NCBI GenBank assembly: GCA_964023275.1
Contig: OZ029914.1
Span: 12,320,341-12,384,340 of the forward strand
Reading direction: 5' to 3'
Origin: Norana najaformis
Lineage: Eukaryota > Annelida > Clitellata > Crassiclitellata > Hormogastridae
DNA length: 64,000 bases
In this document: in pieces, positions 20,861 to 32,402 of the stretch
How the letters are laid out: each line of letters begins with the position of its first letter
Numbering within the stretch: the first letter of the stretch is position 1
Translations under genes and position numbers: made by a program
The notes under the pieces: model-generated
What the model was told of the DNA's origin: nothing
The model's database searches: none
Seen by the model: the letters and a program-made list of their open reading frames with translations, nothing else

Positions 20861-21725
20861 GCATAAAAATTTTAATCTGAGGCACGGCCAGTCGCTCAGG
20901 GAAAGACAGCCAGTAGCAAGAAGGAAGAGCTAGGTGTTTAGAGAGTTAACAAACAAAAAGTTTTAATTGCCGCTTGAAGAATGAGATTGATAAAGGGATG
21001 TTGTTCCAAATATGGTTCGGTTAAATAACTTAAGATGAGCAGTTACTGATGGACGGGCAAGGGTGAGGTAGAGAATGAACGCGTAGAACGGGGTGATTGA
21101 CTGGTAAAGAGTTTGGAAGAAAAGTAGATTGTGAATATTAGAGAGAGTTATAGGCTAGAAAAAACTTTGAAATGAATGCATTCATCGATTTTCCACCAGT
21201 GGAGGGATTTTCGAATAGTAGTGATATGGCGATGCTTGGGTGTCCTGGTCACAGCTCGGACAAGTGACATTTGGATGAGTTGGAAACGCTTAATTTCAGT
21301 GGATTCCAGGTTAATCAAGAGGAATAACAGTAGTTAAGCTTGGAGTGGACAAATGGATGCTATTCAGCTATTCCTTTCATTTGACAGTTGTACGTCTAAT
21401 CGTGGACTGAGATAGCCATGGTGGAGGCAGTTTTAAAATTGAGAATTGCTCGAATACGTGGAGGTCAAGAATATGAATGAAACAGGTGCGCGAGAGATTG
21501 ATCATGTGATCGGATAAGAAAGATGCGGGTCAAAGTGATGCCAAGATTGCGTACAGGCGAATAAGAGGTGAAAGTGAGATTGGAGGTATATATATATATA
21601 CATATATATATATAGTCAATGATTTTTCTCTATCTGATGCGGTAGACCTAGAACAAGGAATTCAGTTTAGACAGGGTTGAGGCAAAGGAGGTTAGAAGAC
21701 GGTTTCGTAAACTGCGCCCACTTTC

Positions 21726-22705
21726 TTGAATTGTGGCTTTCCACAAGGTTCTGTACTGGGTCCGCTCATAATCACATTGTACACGACTCCATTTGGTTCA
21801 CTACTTACTAATAGCTGTTTTGACTACCACTTGTACGCGATGCTATTCAGCTATTCCTCTCATTTGACAGTTGTACGTCTAATCGTGCTCTCCAACGACT
21901 TGCTTCAGATTTGGTGAAGTTCAGTCTTGGATGGCTAGTAACAAGCTTCTTCTGAGTCCTTCAAAGACTGAATTCCTTCTTCTAGGCACTAGCCAACAAC
22001 TCCATAAATTTGATTACCTCACATCTATTTCAACTGGGTGGCTTGTTTGTCTGTGCACGCAGTCTAGGTGTAATAGTTGACTCCATTATATCACTTTCTA
22101 TTCATGTCGGCGCCACGGGCAAAAATCATCTCATTTTCACATACGGGATATTTGTAGAATCAGATCTCTTTTGCCTGATACTGTCTTGGTTCAAAACTCT
22201 CTGGCCAGAGCCATAAGAAAAACACCTAAGTATCAACATATCACTCCAATACTCCATTCCTTACACTGGTTGCCCATCGAACAAAGAATCCAGTTTAAAA
22301 TCTGTGTTATAATTCACATAGTACTGCATCTGAATCAGCCGACCTATCTCTGTTCCATGCTCAGCTGTCATACCAACAAATATTGCACTCGATCAATGGA
22401 CACTACAACTCTTGTTGTCCCTCGTGCCAGGACAGTGTTCTCGGTTGCTGGTCCACGGCTTTGGAATTCGTTGCCAAGTTCTATTCGTTCTGTCATTTCT
22501 GTGATGTCGTTCAGGTCTAAGCTAAAAACACATCTCTTTCAACTCGCTTACCCACCGTAGCCTGGCTTATGGTTTCTCTGACCCATCGGAATTCGACCCG
22601 GCTTCTACAACTATATATGATCTTTGACTGCGATTTTGACTTGAAGAGTCCATCGATTGATGCTTGAGCATTATTATAACGGCGCTATAAAAGTCATTAG
22701 GTTAG
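21726..22705 (+). mobile_element. L2/CR1-like LINE: RT motif to 3' end, frameshifted
   Basis: It starts in the RT palm (GFPQGSVLGPLIITLYTTP) and continues in shifted frames through SLGWL..., then LHWLPIEQRIQFKICVIIH, RLWNSLPSSIRSV and FRSKLKTHLFQLAYPP before a stop at 22560. The 3' tail has GACTTGAAG, CCATCGATTGATG and GGCGCTATAAAAG. At least two frameshifts are present. This copy is the best reference in the window for the family whose tails are scattered elsewhere. Confidence 0.85.
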
Positions 22706-22724
22706 ATGCAGAGGATTCTATAAG

Positions 22725-23170
22725 ATGGAACAGCGGCGTGGTGTACAAACTGAAGAGAAGTGACCACTGGACGGAAGCTCGAGTGACACCACAAGAAGGA
22801 GGGAGGGGTTGCGAACAGTGACTTGCAACGTTTTAAGAAGAGAAGCGGGAAGACAGTTATTCCTAAGACCGAATCCAAAGAAGGACAGTATCACAGATGC
22901 CAAACGAGGAAGATAGTCGTTAAAGAAATGTGATGATCGATTAAGTGAAAAGCAATAGAAATGTCGAGAAGACAGAAGCAAGAGACTTGCTGATGACTAA
23001 TGACAGTGACTAGTTTATTGTATAGAGTCAAATGCAGAGTTTCACTTGCGTGGTGTTTAGTGAATCCAGATTGGATGAGATTGAGAAGCGAGTCAGAAGA
23101 AAGGTGTTCTTACAGCCGGGCAACAACAATGGGTTCAGTTAGATTAGGTAATAAAGAAAGATTGGAGATA
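22725..23170 (-). mobile_element. L2/CR1-like LINE RT fragment
   Basis: The minus strand encodes LIQSGFTKHHASETLHL, then CFCLLDISIAFHLIDHHIS, the RT motif in which FDxIDH is changed to FHLIDH, and ends near a GSVLG-like word. Interrupted and inactive. Confidence 0.75.
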
Positions 23171-23239
23171 GTACAGTGTAAGTAGAGACGTTTTCTGTGT
23201 AATAATTTGGAATGCTATTTATGTAGGCCTAACTCTTTT

Positions 23240-23500
23240 CCGCATTAACCAACTGTAATCTACATTAAATGCTGTGACTAGGCTGATTGGAGGTATACCT
23301 ATGTTTGGGCATATAAGCTGTATCTTGCAGGCGAAACGGTATTGGCCACCGATGCAAAATGGCTGAGTTTAAGATCTTAATGCTTATACGAAATTGTCTT
23401 GAATGCTGTCCTACGTAGTATCTTAGGGAGCCACATGTTTCGGTCTCTTCCATCCCTGGCTGCAGGTCCCTTCGTTATGATGCGCAAGGTGATTGAGTTG
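23240..23500 (+). mobile_element. LINE fragment of the 59668 family
   Basis: The sequence reads NAVTRLIGGIPMFGHIS and continues in broken frames. It parallels NAAARLIGGLPKSAHIS in the LINE at 59668-60592. Confidence 0.65.
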
Positions 23501-23689
23501 CCCACCAGCCTGAACTTCCACGGTGCGCTACTGACGCTTCACTGTGATAGGTCCAACTTTCTAGAATAATTTGAGTAGCAACCTACGTAGAGTATGAGCG
23601 GGCTGTTGTCAGCAGCGATTCTTGCCGACGCATAATTTATCAGATGGGCGCTTTCGGGGGAAAACATCAAACTTACGCTTTGATGAGTC

Positions 23690-24020
23690 AGTGGGTTTTT
23701 GGAAAACAGGTCTGAACAGGTCTGATTTCTTGGTGGGAAACATCCTCTAAAAACCGGTCGCAAAGGCTCTCTTTGGAGAGCGTGAAATTTTGTAGCAGTG
23801 TTCTGTCGTGAGCTCAGTTGATAGTTTGTGTTAGGCTACAAATGTCTTGGATAAATTCGTGTGTTTAGAATTGTGTATTCGACGTCAGAAGTACTGTTGT
23901 GATTGAACTGTTCGTTTTCTCAATTATAATAAAACAAAATCAAAGACTGTGTGGCTATTCTCGAGTTAACGTTACGCGACGAATCTGGCAAGTCGACCGT
24001 TCGAAGCCCGATCATAGACA
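23690..24020. repeat. Unclassified dispersed repeat X, copy 1
   Basis: Matches 27860-28260 (copy 2) in blocks: GATGAGTCAG.GGGTTTT, CTCGAGTTAACG.TACG.GACGAA, and AAGCCCGATCAT.GACAA. It has no obvious coding frame. The AATAAAACA-type word before the shared end is LTR-like, but no ends can be fixed, so I leave it unclassified. Confidence 0.6.
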
Positions 24021-25144
24021 ACTTCGGAAGATCGTCAACATATATCTGGTGATCTGGGAATTCGGATTCGCATGTGGCCGGGTCAAGAGACTTGTGAAGG
24101 AAGATTCAACGGAAAATCAATCGCTGGTGGACAATTTCAGCCAACGATGCAAGCTGAGCGATCGAGTAAGGCCTATTAAGGTACAAAATTCAAAATCAAC
24201 TAGGTTGGCGCGTAACGGCCATTTTTCCATAGCATAAGTTCTGTCGGTGATCATAGATTCGGTCAGAGTCAACGGAAGATCCCGTCGTCGATAACAAGAA
24301 GAACATACGCGGAAGAAGTCAACGTCGACTTGGAGCAGCCGAAAAAGGAGGAAATAAGTACGGAATACAAGTGTTCTTTCTGCGTACATGTAATGAATTG
24401 ACCTTTGCTTACGCTGCAAAACTTTATCGTTCTCAAAAGGTTTCTTAAGTAAGTAAGTAAAATGGAGCGATTGTCTGCAAAAAACAGGCCGATATTCAAG
24501 GGGGGATCCAGAGGTCGATGCGGCTATGCCCTATAGTTTTTTTGGAAACACATGTCACTCATTTTTCCCAAATGAACTACTTTTGACGAGGGTTGCTTAA
24601 CTAAGCCTTGCCATCTTAACTAATGTCACCAAAAGTATGAAAGGCCAAGGGAACGAAGCTATAAGGTGACAGGATGTTATCAAACTTAGACACCTTTCTT
24701 TGGGCTGCAATCCAGCAACAGCATGCTCATCAACTCTTGAAAGTCATGAATCTGCCAGATTGTCTGTGACTGTTGCAACCCAGTAAGGTTCCTTACTGCC
24801 GACGAAAGAGTAAATTAAGAGGCGGCCCCAAGCATACTGTTTGTGAGCAATTGATGCTTCTGGATGTCTCTGACAAAGAAGACCGGGCAGCTATAGGGCA
24901 TGTGCCAGAACACCTGAATTACATTGTACGTGATCAGAATGGAAGCATAAACAAGCATATCGTCGCCTCCATCTGAAGTTTAAAAGGTAGGAAATGCCAG
25001 CAAGGATACGCGACGAATCCAACGGCTGCCATCACTTTTCAACTCGCTTACCCACTGCCTCCTACCTCACCCACGTGATCAGACTGACAGCAGTGCTGCC
25101 TCTTGGGGTGACCTGTGTTACTAATTTAGCGGCAGCTCATAAGA
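24021..25144. other. Unclassified, partly coding-like
   Basis: Contains a 67-codon ORF at 24773-24976 (KVPYCRRKSKLRGGPKHTVC and on) whose composition is protein-like but which I do not recognise. Perhaps part of the same unclassified element as repeats X and Y. Confidence 0.4.
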
Positions 25145-25800
25145 TCAAATCAGAAGCCGACAGCCCAATAAATTCTGATATAGAAGACGTCGTATTGACG
25201 TCAGCCTGACGTGTGCTAGTTATCTGGAATGTTACTAGCGAAAGATGAAGGAGTAAACGGCATCAACAAAGTAGTTCTATTTTAGAAGCAAACTTGATTT
25301 TAGAAACAAATATGAATTTGGCCAACCAAGCGGCAGCAAACGTTATCGACGCAACAGTTCTATTTTTGAGAATCATTTTAGCGTCCCGGTTAGGTGAATT
25401 GTAGGCTTCTAGTTGTAAATTGTAAATGTACATGTTTTTCTATAGCGACCGAATGGCCTCGACGCTGCTCATTTTTCAATGAATTTATTGAGTGAGAGAG
25501 AGTCTTCACCACCGCTGCCTGTTTGAAGGGGCGAATCACAATATTTGTCTAAATAATTTTCAACAGGGCATGATATGTCTTTGCACCAGCATCAATTGAC
25601 TAAATTCTACCACCTGAACCATTTATGTGACCGGATAAAACTTTTGGCCTAGCGGTATCGAATTTCTCAAAATATAGGCCCTAACCAACACTGCAAGAGC
25701 ACATAAAAATTGGATAAAATCCGCATCAACAGTCGTGTGAAGAACCAAATGGTTAGCTTCAGTATTAGGAGTTGGCTACGTTATATCGGCAGATAAACTG
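25145..25800. repeat. Unclassified dispersed repeat Y, copy 1
   Basis: Matches 27120-27830 in order: AAATCAGAAGCCGACAGC, GTCGTATTGACGTC, GTTATCTGGAATG, AAGCGGCAGCAA, AGCGACCG and ATCGAATTTCT. Several hundred bases differ by insertion between copies. Confidence 0.65.
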
Positions 25801-26220
25801 TCATACCGAAGAAAGTTTCACATATTCAGTAACAGATATTTCGGTATAAGCCTATATCTGTGTAATTCAGCATATGTTTCTTTGTATGGATATCTGTATA
25901 TTATATATTTTGTAGCTTTCTCGGCATGTTTTGTATGTCTGCATACGTGTCTGCATTTCTGTGTGTATGTATGTGTGTATATGTAAGTATGTATGTATTG
26001 TGTTAGTGTGTATGCATTATACACATTTGTATGTGTAGTGTTTATAAATCGCAAGTGACAACTGTACAGAACAAAAGGAATGCATCATATCTGAAATATT
26101 CCGTCTTTGCGTTAGCGAGAGGTAATTTTCTTTGTATCTCCCAGAATAGTGAGACTGAGACGAAGCAAACAAGGCAGTACCCAGTATATTATGGAAGTGC
26201 ATAAGCCTATACAGACGTAC
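25801..26220. other. TGTA-rich low-complexity stretch
   Basis: TATG/TGTA microsatellite-like sequence at about 25950-26040, otherwise no feature. Confidence 0.55.
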
Positions 26221-26224
26221 GTTT

Positions 26225-26700
26225 AACGTAATAGTGGAAGTAGTAAGGGTAGTAGTAGTTGTTGTAATAATGACAATTAATAATAATAATAACAATAATT
26301 ATAAAAAGAATAATAACAACGACAACAACATTAATGATAAAAATAATAATAACATTAATGATGATGATGATGATGATGATGATAATAATAATAACAATAA
26401 TAATAATAATAATAATAACAATAATAATAATAACAATAATAATTTTATTATTATTTCTGGCGCCTATTATAATAATGATCACAATAGCAATAATAATAAT
26501 AATAATGATAATATTAATAATAATAATAATAATAATGATTATTATTATTATATTTAAAATGCCTATTTATAATAATAAAAATTATTGTTATTATTATTAT
26601 TATTAATTATTATTATTAAGTGGTAGTGGTACTAGTGGTGGTGGTAGTGGTGGTGGTAGTAGTAGTAGTAGTAATAGTAGTAGTAGTAGTAGTAATCAAA
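26225..26700. repeat. Trinucleotide microsatellite complex (AAT, GAT, GTA, GGT)
   Basis: About 330 bp of AAT/ACA with an internal GAT run, then AAT/ATT, then GGT and GTA runs. ORFs here (poly-Asn, poly-Ile) are artefacts of the repeat. Confidence 0.95.
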
Positions 26701-26792
26701 AAAATCTCGTTCACCAAGAACACTTATATTGTTTGGTGTAACTAAAGAACGACAATTACTTGACATAATAATTTGTTATTAGCTATAACTAG

Positions 26793-27115
26793 TTGGGGAT
26801 CGCGATGGTCCAGTGGTTAGCGTAATTAACTGGAATCTGAAGAGTGGGGTTCAAATCACTGCCAGGGTAGAAAGCTTACAGAAATTTTTCATCCACTTGT
26901 CCTCTTCCTCCACGTCTTATTCCTCAGACGAATACACTGACCGTACCCTGTCGGAGGGAAGATCAGGCACCGGGGTAGAGGACTGGTCACCCGCAACACG
27001 ACACCCTGTACCAGCTGATTACGCCAGGAAACTTATAGTCGGATCCTGAGGTGCATTGGTGCAGATGAACCTCTCGCAGATCCGATAGGATGACCTGCTG
27101 GTGCAGCGAAATCTC
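26793..27115 (+). mobile_element. tRNA-derived SINE, copy 2
   Basis: The tRNA-like head GATGGTCCAGTGGTTAGCG (A box) and GGGTTCAAATCACTGCC (B box) is followed by a body of about 230 bp. Head layout matches 4095-4260. Confidence 0.65.
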
Positions 27116-27119
27116 ACAA

Positions 27120-27830
27120 TAATAAATCTGAAGCTGACAGCTCACCAAATTCTGATATCGAATGCGTCGTATTGACGTCGGCCCTTCGTGTACTGATTAT
27201 CTGGAATGATTTTGGCGAGAGATGGGGAATAAACGGTATCGACAAAACAGTTCTATTCTTAGAGACAAATTTGATTTTATAAACAAATATGATTTTGGCA
27301 AACGAAGCGGCAGCAAGCGCTATCGACGATTCGGGCCAAGATGGCTACATTGGTAAATGCGTTCGCCAAGGAGCCTCTATGCGTGAGGATCCCCGGTTGG
27401 CGTCCCGATCGTCGCTTATTTCAGAGATTCAAATCTCGGGCTAACAACGGTCCATTCAAACGGGCAGCGGTGGTAAAGTATCTCACCCGATAAATTCATT
27501 GCAAAATGAGCATGGTCGAGGTCATACGATCGCTATATAAAACGTATACAATTGCAATTTTATTCTGGCAGTTATGTAGGGCCTATTTAAAAGGCAATTC
27601 TGCGTCCTGTCATATAAACGAGTCACGATAATTTTCAGAACAGTTTTAACCCGGGCATGAATTTGATTTATACCAGCATGAAGTAATTGTATCCTGCTTT
27701 TGCCATTTTTAGCGACCGGGTTGACTGCTATAGCTAGAGGAATCGAATTTCTAAGTGCACATGACAGTCGGGTAAAGCCCGCATCAACAAAGGTGATAAT
27801 AAGAACCAGGACAGGTGTGATGGAGCATAA
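27120..27830. repeat. Unclassified dispersed repeat Y, copy 2
   Basis: Second copy of 25145-25800; here it is directly followed by repeat X, whereas in the first occurrence X precedes Y. Confidence 0.65.
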
Positions 27831-27859
27831 TCCGTGTGCAATATTATCTGCAACCAGCC

Positions 27860-27964
27860 TTCATTGTGATGAGTCAGCGGGTTTTAGAAAATCCGTGATT
27901 GCAATTTGCTACTGGTCTGTTGTTTGTCTCATGAAAGGGCCTGTCTTAGAGATAGAGACCGAGA

Positions 27965-28029
<65 letters not shown>

Positions 28030-28260
28030 AGAGAGAGAGAGAAAGAGAGAGAGAAAAGACTTGTAGCGGAGTTCTGACAGTTGGAGTTACAAATGCTGTG
28101 GAAACATTAGTGCGTTAGGAGTGCGACGATACAATACTGCTGTCTTTAAACTGTTTGGTTAATTATAGTTTCTAAAATCAAAGGCTCTGAGTCTTCACTC
28201 GAGTTAACGCTACGCTACGAAGCAAGTAAGTCGACGATTCCAAGCCCGATCATTGACAAA
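27860..28260. repeat. Repeat X, copy 2, interrupted by a GA microsatellite
   Basis: Matches 23690-24020. A GAGA run at 27958-28055 splits it; ORFs rich in Arg-Glu there are repeat artefacts. Confidence 0.6.
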
Positions 28261-28277
28261 TATGAAAGGTCGTCGAC

Positions 28278-28435
28278 AGTATGTATGTATATCTGTATGT
28301 GATTCTGTTTTTAGGTATGCTTCTGTAATTTACTATGTTTCTGTATGTATGTATATGCATGTATGTGTTTTGTAGGTTTTGTGTATGTATTATATTTCTG
28401 TGTGTATATATGTATCTTATGGGATACATACATAC
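28278..28435. repeat. TATG-rich microsatellite
   Basis: Interrupted GTATGTAT units. Confidence 0.8.
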
Positions 28436-28439
28436 GTAA

Positions 28440-28500
28440 ATTTTGCAAAAGACACGGACATTGGAAGAAAATGTGCAGAACACGAAAACAAGAGTCATGT
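28440..28500 (+). mobile_element. Gag zinc-knuckle remnant of an LTR-type element
   Basis: A short stretch resembles a CCHC knuckle (FCKRHGHWKKMC), close to the one in the gypsy fossil at 39570-39640. Nothing else of the element is recognisable here. Fossil. Confidence 0.4.
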
Positions 28501-29164
28501 ATGCATGTATATGTGGCGTTCTCGGTCGGGCTAACTGTTCATGGGGTGGGGGTTACTCTAGCCCAGTTCTACGCTCAGAGCCACCCGCCTCACTGCCCCT
28601 TGCACTCTCACTGTACAATGGTCTTCCTGTATAATCTTTTCGAATAGTGTCTGTTCTCTCCAAGGAAGGCCTAGGAAGGGTCGCTTCCTTAAGGAAATCA
28701 AACGAACCTCTGTGTCTTTCCGCCCTAGGCACATAGATATCAGGCGAGACATCTTCCCGTTATCACTATCTGTCTCTCGCTCCATCTCCGGGTACGTCTG
28801 AGAACTTCCGGAGCAAGTTTCCATGTCAAGTCTCTGTATTGACAATTATCGGCCAACACCGCTTCAGAGGATAGGATACCCCTGTGGAACACTCAAGAGA
28901 AGGTCCCCTCTCTAACCTTCTGTAAAACACACGGACCTTCGTACCGACCTACGCACGAGGGGGCCCTTCCCCGCACTTCAGTCAGTCCTCTGATCAGTGT
29001 GTGGCGACAAGCATATAGAGGAGTCGGTATCTTCCCGTGTCGACTCCGGTATTATCGGGGAACCGACCTGGACTATGATGTACCGGGTATTTTCTTGGTC
29101 TGCGTTAGTTTCCGGTCTCTTACGTACCTGGACTTTACTTGGTCTGCGTTATGATCCGAGGGTC

Positions 29165-29560
29165 TTCCCGTATCCCCGCTGTCTGAATTTCGACCGGGAG
29201 AACCGCGGCCGCGACTTTACCCGAGTTTCGCACAACCTGTTATCTTCCAACTATCGTGACTTACTCGACCGTCTCGCGACGTTCCAACAAGGTGGGCCCG
29301 AGCCCTGCTGGACCAACGGAGCCAGTCAGAAATCAGACAGGTTGGTTTGTTTCGGTTGCGACCTCCTCAGGAGCGCACGGACCAGTTTTCCATACGGCAC
29401 GGGTTTTCTCGTACGGCAAATGCTACCCTGGGTTCACACAGACCTGTCTATTCGTATTTTCCCGAGCTCGCGCAGCCTCTATCTTCCAACTATCGTGACT
29501 TACTCGACCGTCTCGCGACGTTCCAAGAAGGTGGGCCCGAGCCCTGCTGGAAGATATACA
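29165..29560. repeat. Tandem duplication, period 239 bp, in a GC-rich block
   Basis: A stretch of about 75 bp (CTATCGTGACTTACTCGACC through GGGCCCGAGCCCTGCTGG) occurs at 29242 and again at 29481, with diverged sequence between. The surrounding 28500-29600 is GC-richer than its neighbours. The ORF across it (28997-29680) has no recognisable domain. Confidence 0.8.
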
Positions 29561-29599
29561 AGCTTTTCAGGCAAGTGGCAAGTAGAGTACTGTAAGGTG

Positions 29600-30400
29600 T
29601 CGTTCTACCTGCGCACCCAGATCAATGATAATCTGTATCAGCTCTGCTGTGTAAAAATGTACAGAGGCCCGAGTACTTAGCTCTGAGGAACACCAAATGG
29701 AACTGGTGCCCATGCCATACGGTCGGAGCATATGGTTAGCATAATTGTCTGTCAGTCCAGGAATGAACAAACCAGTCCAGAGGTCGTTCAACGATACGTA
29801 AAAGATTCTGAGTCTCGTGATCAAGATTTCATGTTCGACCGCATCAAATGCCAACAGAGCGATCAGCGTGACAAATCCAGAATCAGTAGCGTGGCAGATA
29901 TTAGAGCAAGACCATGGCCGTAGAATGTCCCTTTCTGAAGCCGGACTGTCGCTTCGGCATGAAATTCCTTGCTTCTAACCACTTACCATCTACTGAGCAA
30001 CAATTATCTCAATAGCATTACATAAAAATTCAAAGTTCAACATAGGAGATAGTTGGTGATATTGTTCGGATTCAGTGTCGGCTTCTTCAGCAAAGGTGAA
30101 ATAGTTGCGCATTTGACCTACTGGCAGAAATCTTTCAGCCATCGCCGAACTGCACAGCTGGACTAGAATAAGATGCTCACCAAATTTGTGAATATATAAA
30201 GTTGTAATCGGGTCGAGTGTCCACGTTTTAGGGGAGAAGATATAAGAAGTAATTTAAAATCCTCGCTATTCACCGCTTCAATTGGTCCTGATGGCATTAT
30301 GCAGATAAATGCATGGTTGGGGCTCAACCCTGTGTCTCTGCGCACATCAGATATTTTCTTGATGCAGGGACTTCGCAGGCAATTCTCCCCAAAGCACGAT
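29600..30400 (-). mobile_element. L2/CR1-like LINE RT fragment
   Basis: The minus strand encodes, in broken frames, a PLDPI-like linker (PSGPIEAVN), FMPKRQSGFRKGHST, AFDAVEHEILITRLR (the FDxVDHxIL RT motif) and a FYTAEL word after a GxPQ-like motif. It is interrupted and inactive. Confidence 0.75.
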
Positions 30401-30964
30401 GGACTTTGTGAAGTGCAGGAGAGGCCCAGAAACATTGAAATACCGTTTCAGCGTCGCCGGCTGTTCTTCGAGTGGCGGACAATCAGATGCTCGCAGCAGA
30501 ACCGCTTCTTGTACTTGAAGAGGTGCTTTATCTGCAAAGCCAAATCCATTCTAGGCAGTCTCTGTTCAGCCCTGTCCTCTTAAAAAGGCGTTCGGCTGGC
30601 CCGACTTTTCCGCTCGTTGATCTGCATTCCGAGTCGTACCATTTGGTGGTTTCATCTGATGCAAACAGAACGTGAGGAAGCAAGCGGTTGATGATTGAGC
30701 AAGCTTGCAACTGTACCGTTGAATAGCTCGTAAGGAAAGATTGGCTTCTACACGCTACAGGTAGCCGACAAAGACGGCTGTCGAACAGGCTGTGGCGGAA
30801 GGCCTCACCCTTCACCTTATAGGCATGTGAATAACTATGAAATTTGTACGTATCTATCTTGATATCTATATGACACCCTCTAAGACCTTTATGAAAAGCT
30901 ACAATAGATTAAATTGAATTACTTTATCGTTTTTTGTAGTTTCCATAACAAAATTGCTTTTAAC
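30401..30964. other. Upstream region of copy C
   Basis: No gene recognised before 30790. From there it resembles the region before copy B exon 1 (GGCCTCACCC, GAAATTTGTACG), probably promoter/5' UTR. Confidence 0.5.
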
Positions 30965-31025
30965 GATGGAGCATGCTCTAATACTTTTGGCGACTAGCCT
31001 ACTACTGAACGTCTTTCATAAATTT
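30965..31025 (+). CDS. Copy C exon 1: signal peptide
   Basis: ATG at 30965, MEHALILLATSLLLNVFHKF plus one base, then a GTAAGT donor. It is one codon shorter than copy B. The five exons of copy C sum to 1014 nt once the LINE in exon 2 is discounted: a 337-residue type I membrane protein with a signal peptide, three Ig-like domains, and a transmembrane helix with almost no cytoplasmic tail. Because all junctions are phase 1, skipping the damaged exon 2 would keep Ig2-Ig3-TM in frame. Confidence 0.8.
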
Positions 31026-31391
31026 GGTAAGTACTTATAAAAGTTGTTAGCTTTAATGACTCACGATAACAATATTGGTAAAAGCTTACACGTTTTCACG
31101 TTATCTAATGCGTTTGAATTTGTAAATAAAGAACTTTTGGCAATAGAAGGATTACCACTATGAAATGGGATTCTAATATAGGCCTAACTGAAACATATAT
31201 AACTACATGGACTGTTGGATTTGATATCGGGAACAAAAGGTTTAAACCAAGTGTAAAATATAACGACATAACTGAAAGCCACGATCCTTACACGCGTAGG
31301 TGAGATTTTTATTTCACAGAAATAGGATGTGATAAATATAAAGAATTAAGTCACAGAAATTACAAAATTATGTTGAATTGTGGAATTTCAG

Positions 31392-31969
31392 ATGCAGAGA
31401 TGAACGTAATTCCTCGCGACACAGAGGTGAAGGTCAGTGATTCGACTTACATGAACTGTTCGACGACTTCCCTTCAAGCAGAGAAAGTCCAGTGGCGTCA
31501 TGGCAACAATTACGTTTACACAGGAACAAGCATTCTTCTTCTTCTTTGCTTCTCCTCCGTCAGGCCACCGCCGACGATGAGTCCTCAACCTGTCGTCTCC
31601 ACAGTTCTCTGTCGCTGATCTTGTCCCTTGCTTCTCTCATGTTCATCTTCATTCCTTCCAGATCTTCTCTTATGTTCTCCATCCATGTCTTCTGTTGTCT
31701 TCCTCTGCTCCTCGTTCCTTCTATATTTCCATTTAAAGCCATTGATGGTAATCTGTTATTGTCCATTCTCATCACATGTCCTAGCCATTTTAGTCTTTTT
31801 TAAAGCATTCTAGAGCCATATAATTTCAGGTTTTCGGTCGAAATTAACGCATCTACAGGAACAAGCAATTTAGTTATTCGATCAGTCGAACCTTCAGATG
31901 CCGGACAATACGAATGCTTAGAGGATGAATGGGTTGGAGAACGAAGATCGGCTCAGTTAATAGTGATAG
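31392..31969 (+). pseudogene. Copy C exon 2: Ig-like domain 1 split by a LINE
   Basis: Starts after GGAATTTCAG and ends before GTACAT. The Ig parts (YMNCSTT, VQWRHGNNY, then FRFSVEINAS and DAGQYECLED) match copy B. A 266-bp LINE plus one 9-bp target duplication (275 nt) lies inside. Without them the exon would be exactly 303 nt, the length in copy B, and open. The insertion shifts the frame and brings stops, so the exon is broken unless it is skipped. Confidence 0.85.
31537..31802 (-). mobile_element. RTE-like LINE 3' end inserted in the Ig exon
   Basis: The minus strand encodes the C-terminal region WLGHVMRMDNNRLPSMALNG, then GRQQKTWMENIREDLEG and SDRELWRRQVED, ending in an AGA-type tail at the left. 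AAGCATTCT flanks it at 31528-31536 and 31803-31811. It is a 5'-truncated insertion from a different RTE-like family than 1458-2455. Confidence 0.88.
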
Positions 31970-32402
31970 GTACATTTACATTATACCTCTATTCAGAGTT
32001 TAAAAGTAGTGGCTGAGAAGACCCGAAATTAGGATGCCAGAACACTCCCAGACATGATTTTTCTACTGTCAAAATATATTTTAGGCTGCCAGTCGCCAGA
32101 TTTTTTGTCCAATTATTTTTAGAAGGCTGCAGTAATGCCTGGCTACCGACTGCAATTACAGTTCTTGAATACTAGGCACCTAATATCCTTAGGCGTTCTG
32201 ATTAGTTAATAAATTAGTATCTGCTGCTTTCAGACATTACATTGTCTTGAAACAGCTCGTTGGCTAATCTCTCGTTTTACCACTATTTTATCCAACTCTT
32301 GAATTTATCTGAGGCAGCCTTCCAACGGACAGACTCAATTGTTCGCCTTCTTTACCACTGCAAGTTCTAATCATGAAGACTGTAAAAATCTCGCATTACT
32401 TA

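Noticed and set aside
26234-26606. ORFs rich in Asn, Asp or Ile on both strands
   Set aside because: They are translations of the AAT/GAT microsatellite.
27906-28118. Arg-Glu-rich ORF
   Set aside because: It is a translation of a GA dinucleotide run.
28997-29680. 227-codon ORF as a possible gene
   Set aside because: No recognisable domain, it spans a tandem duplication, and overlapping frames of similar length exist in the same GC-rich block.
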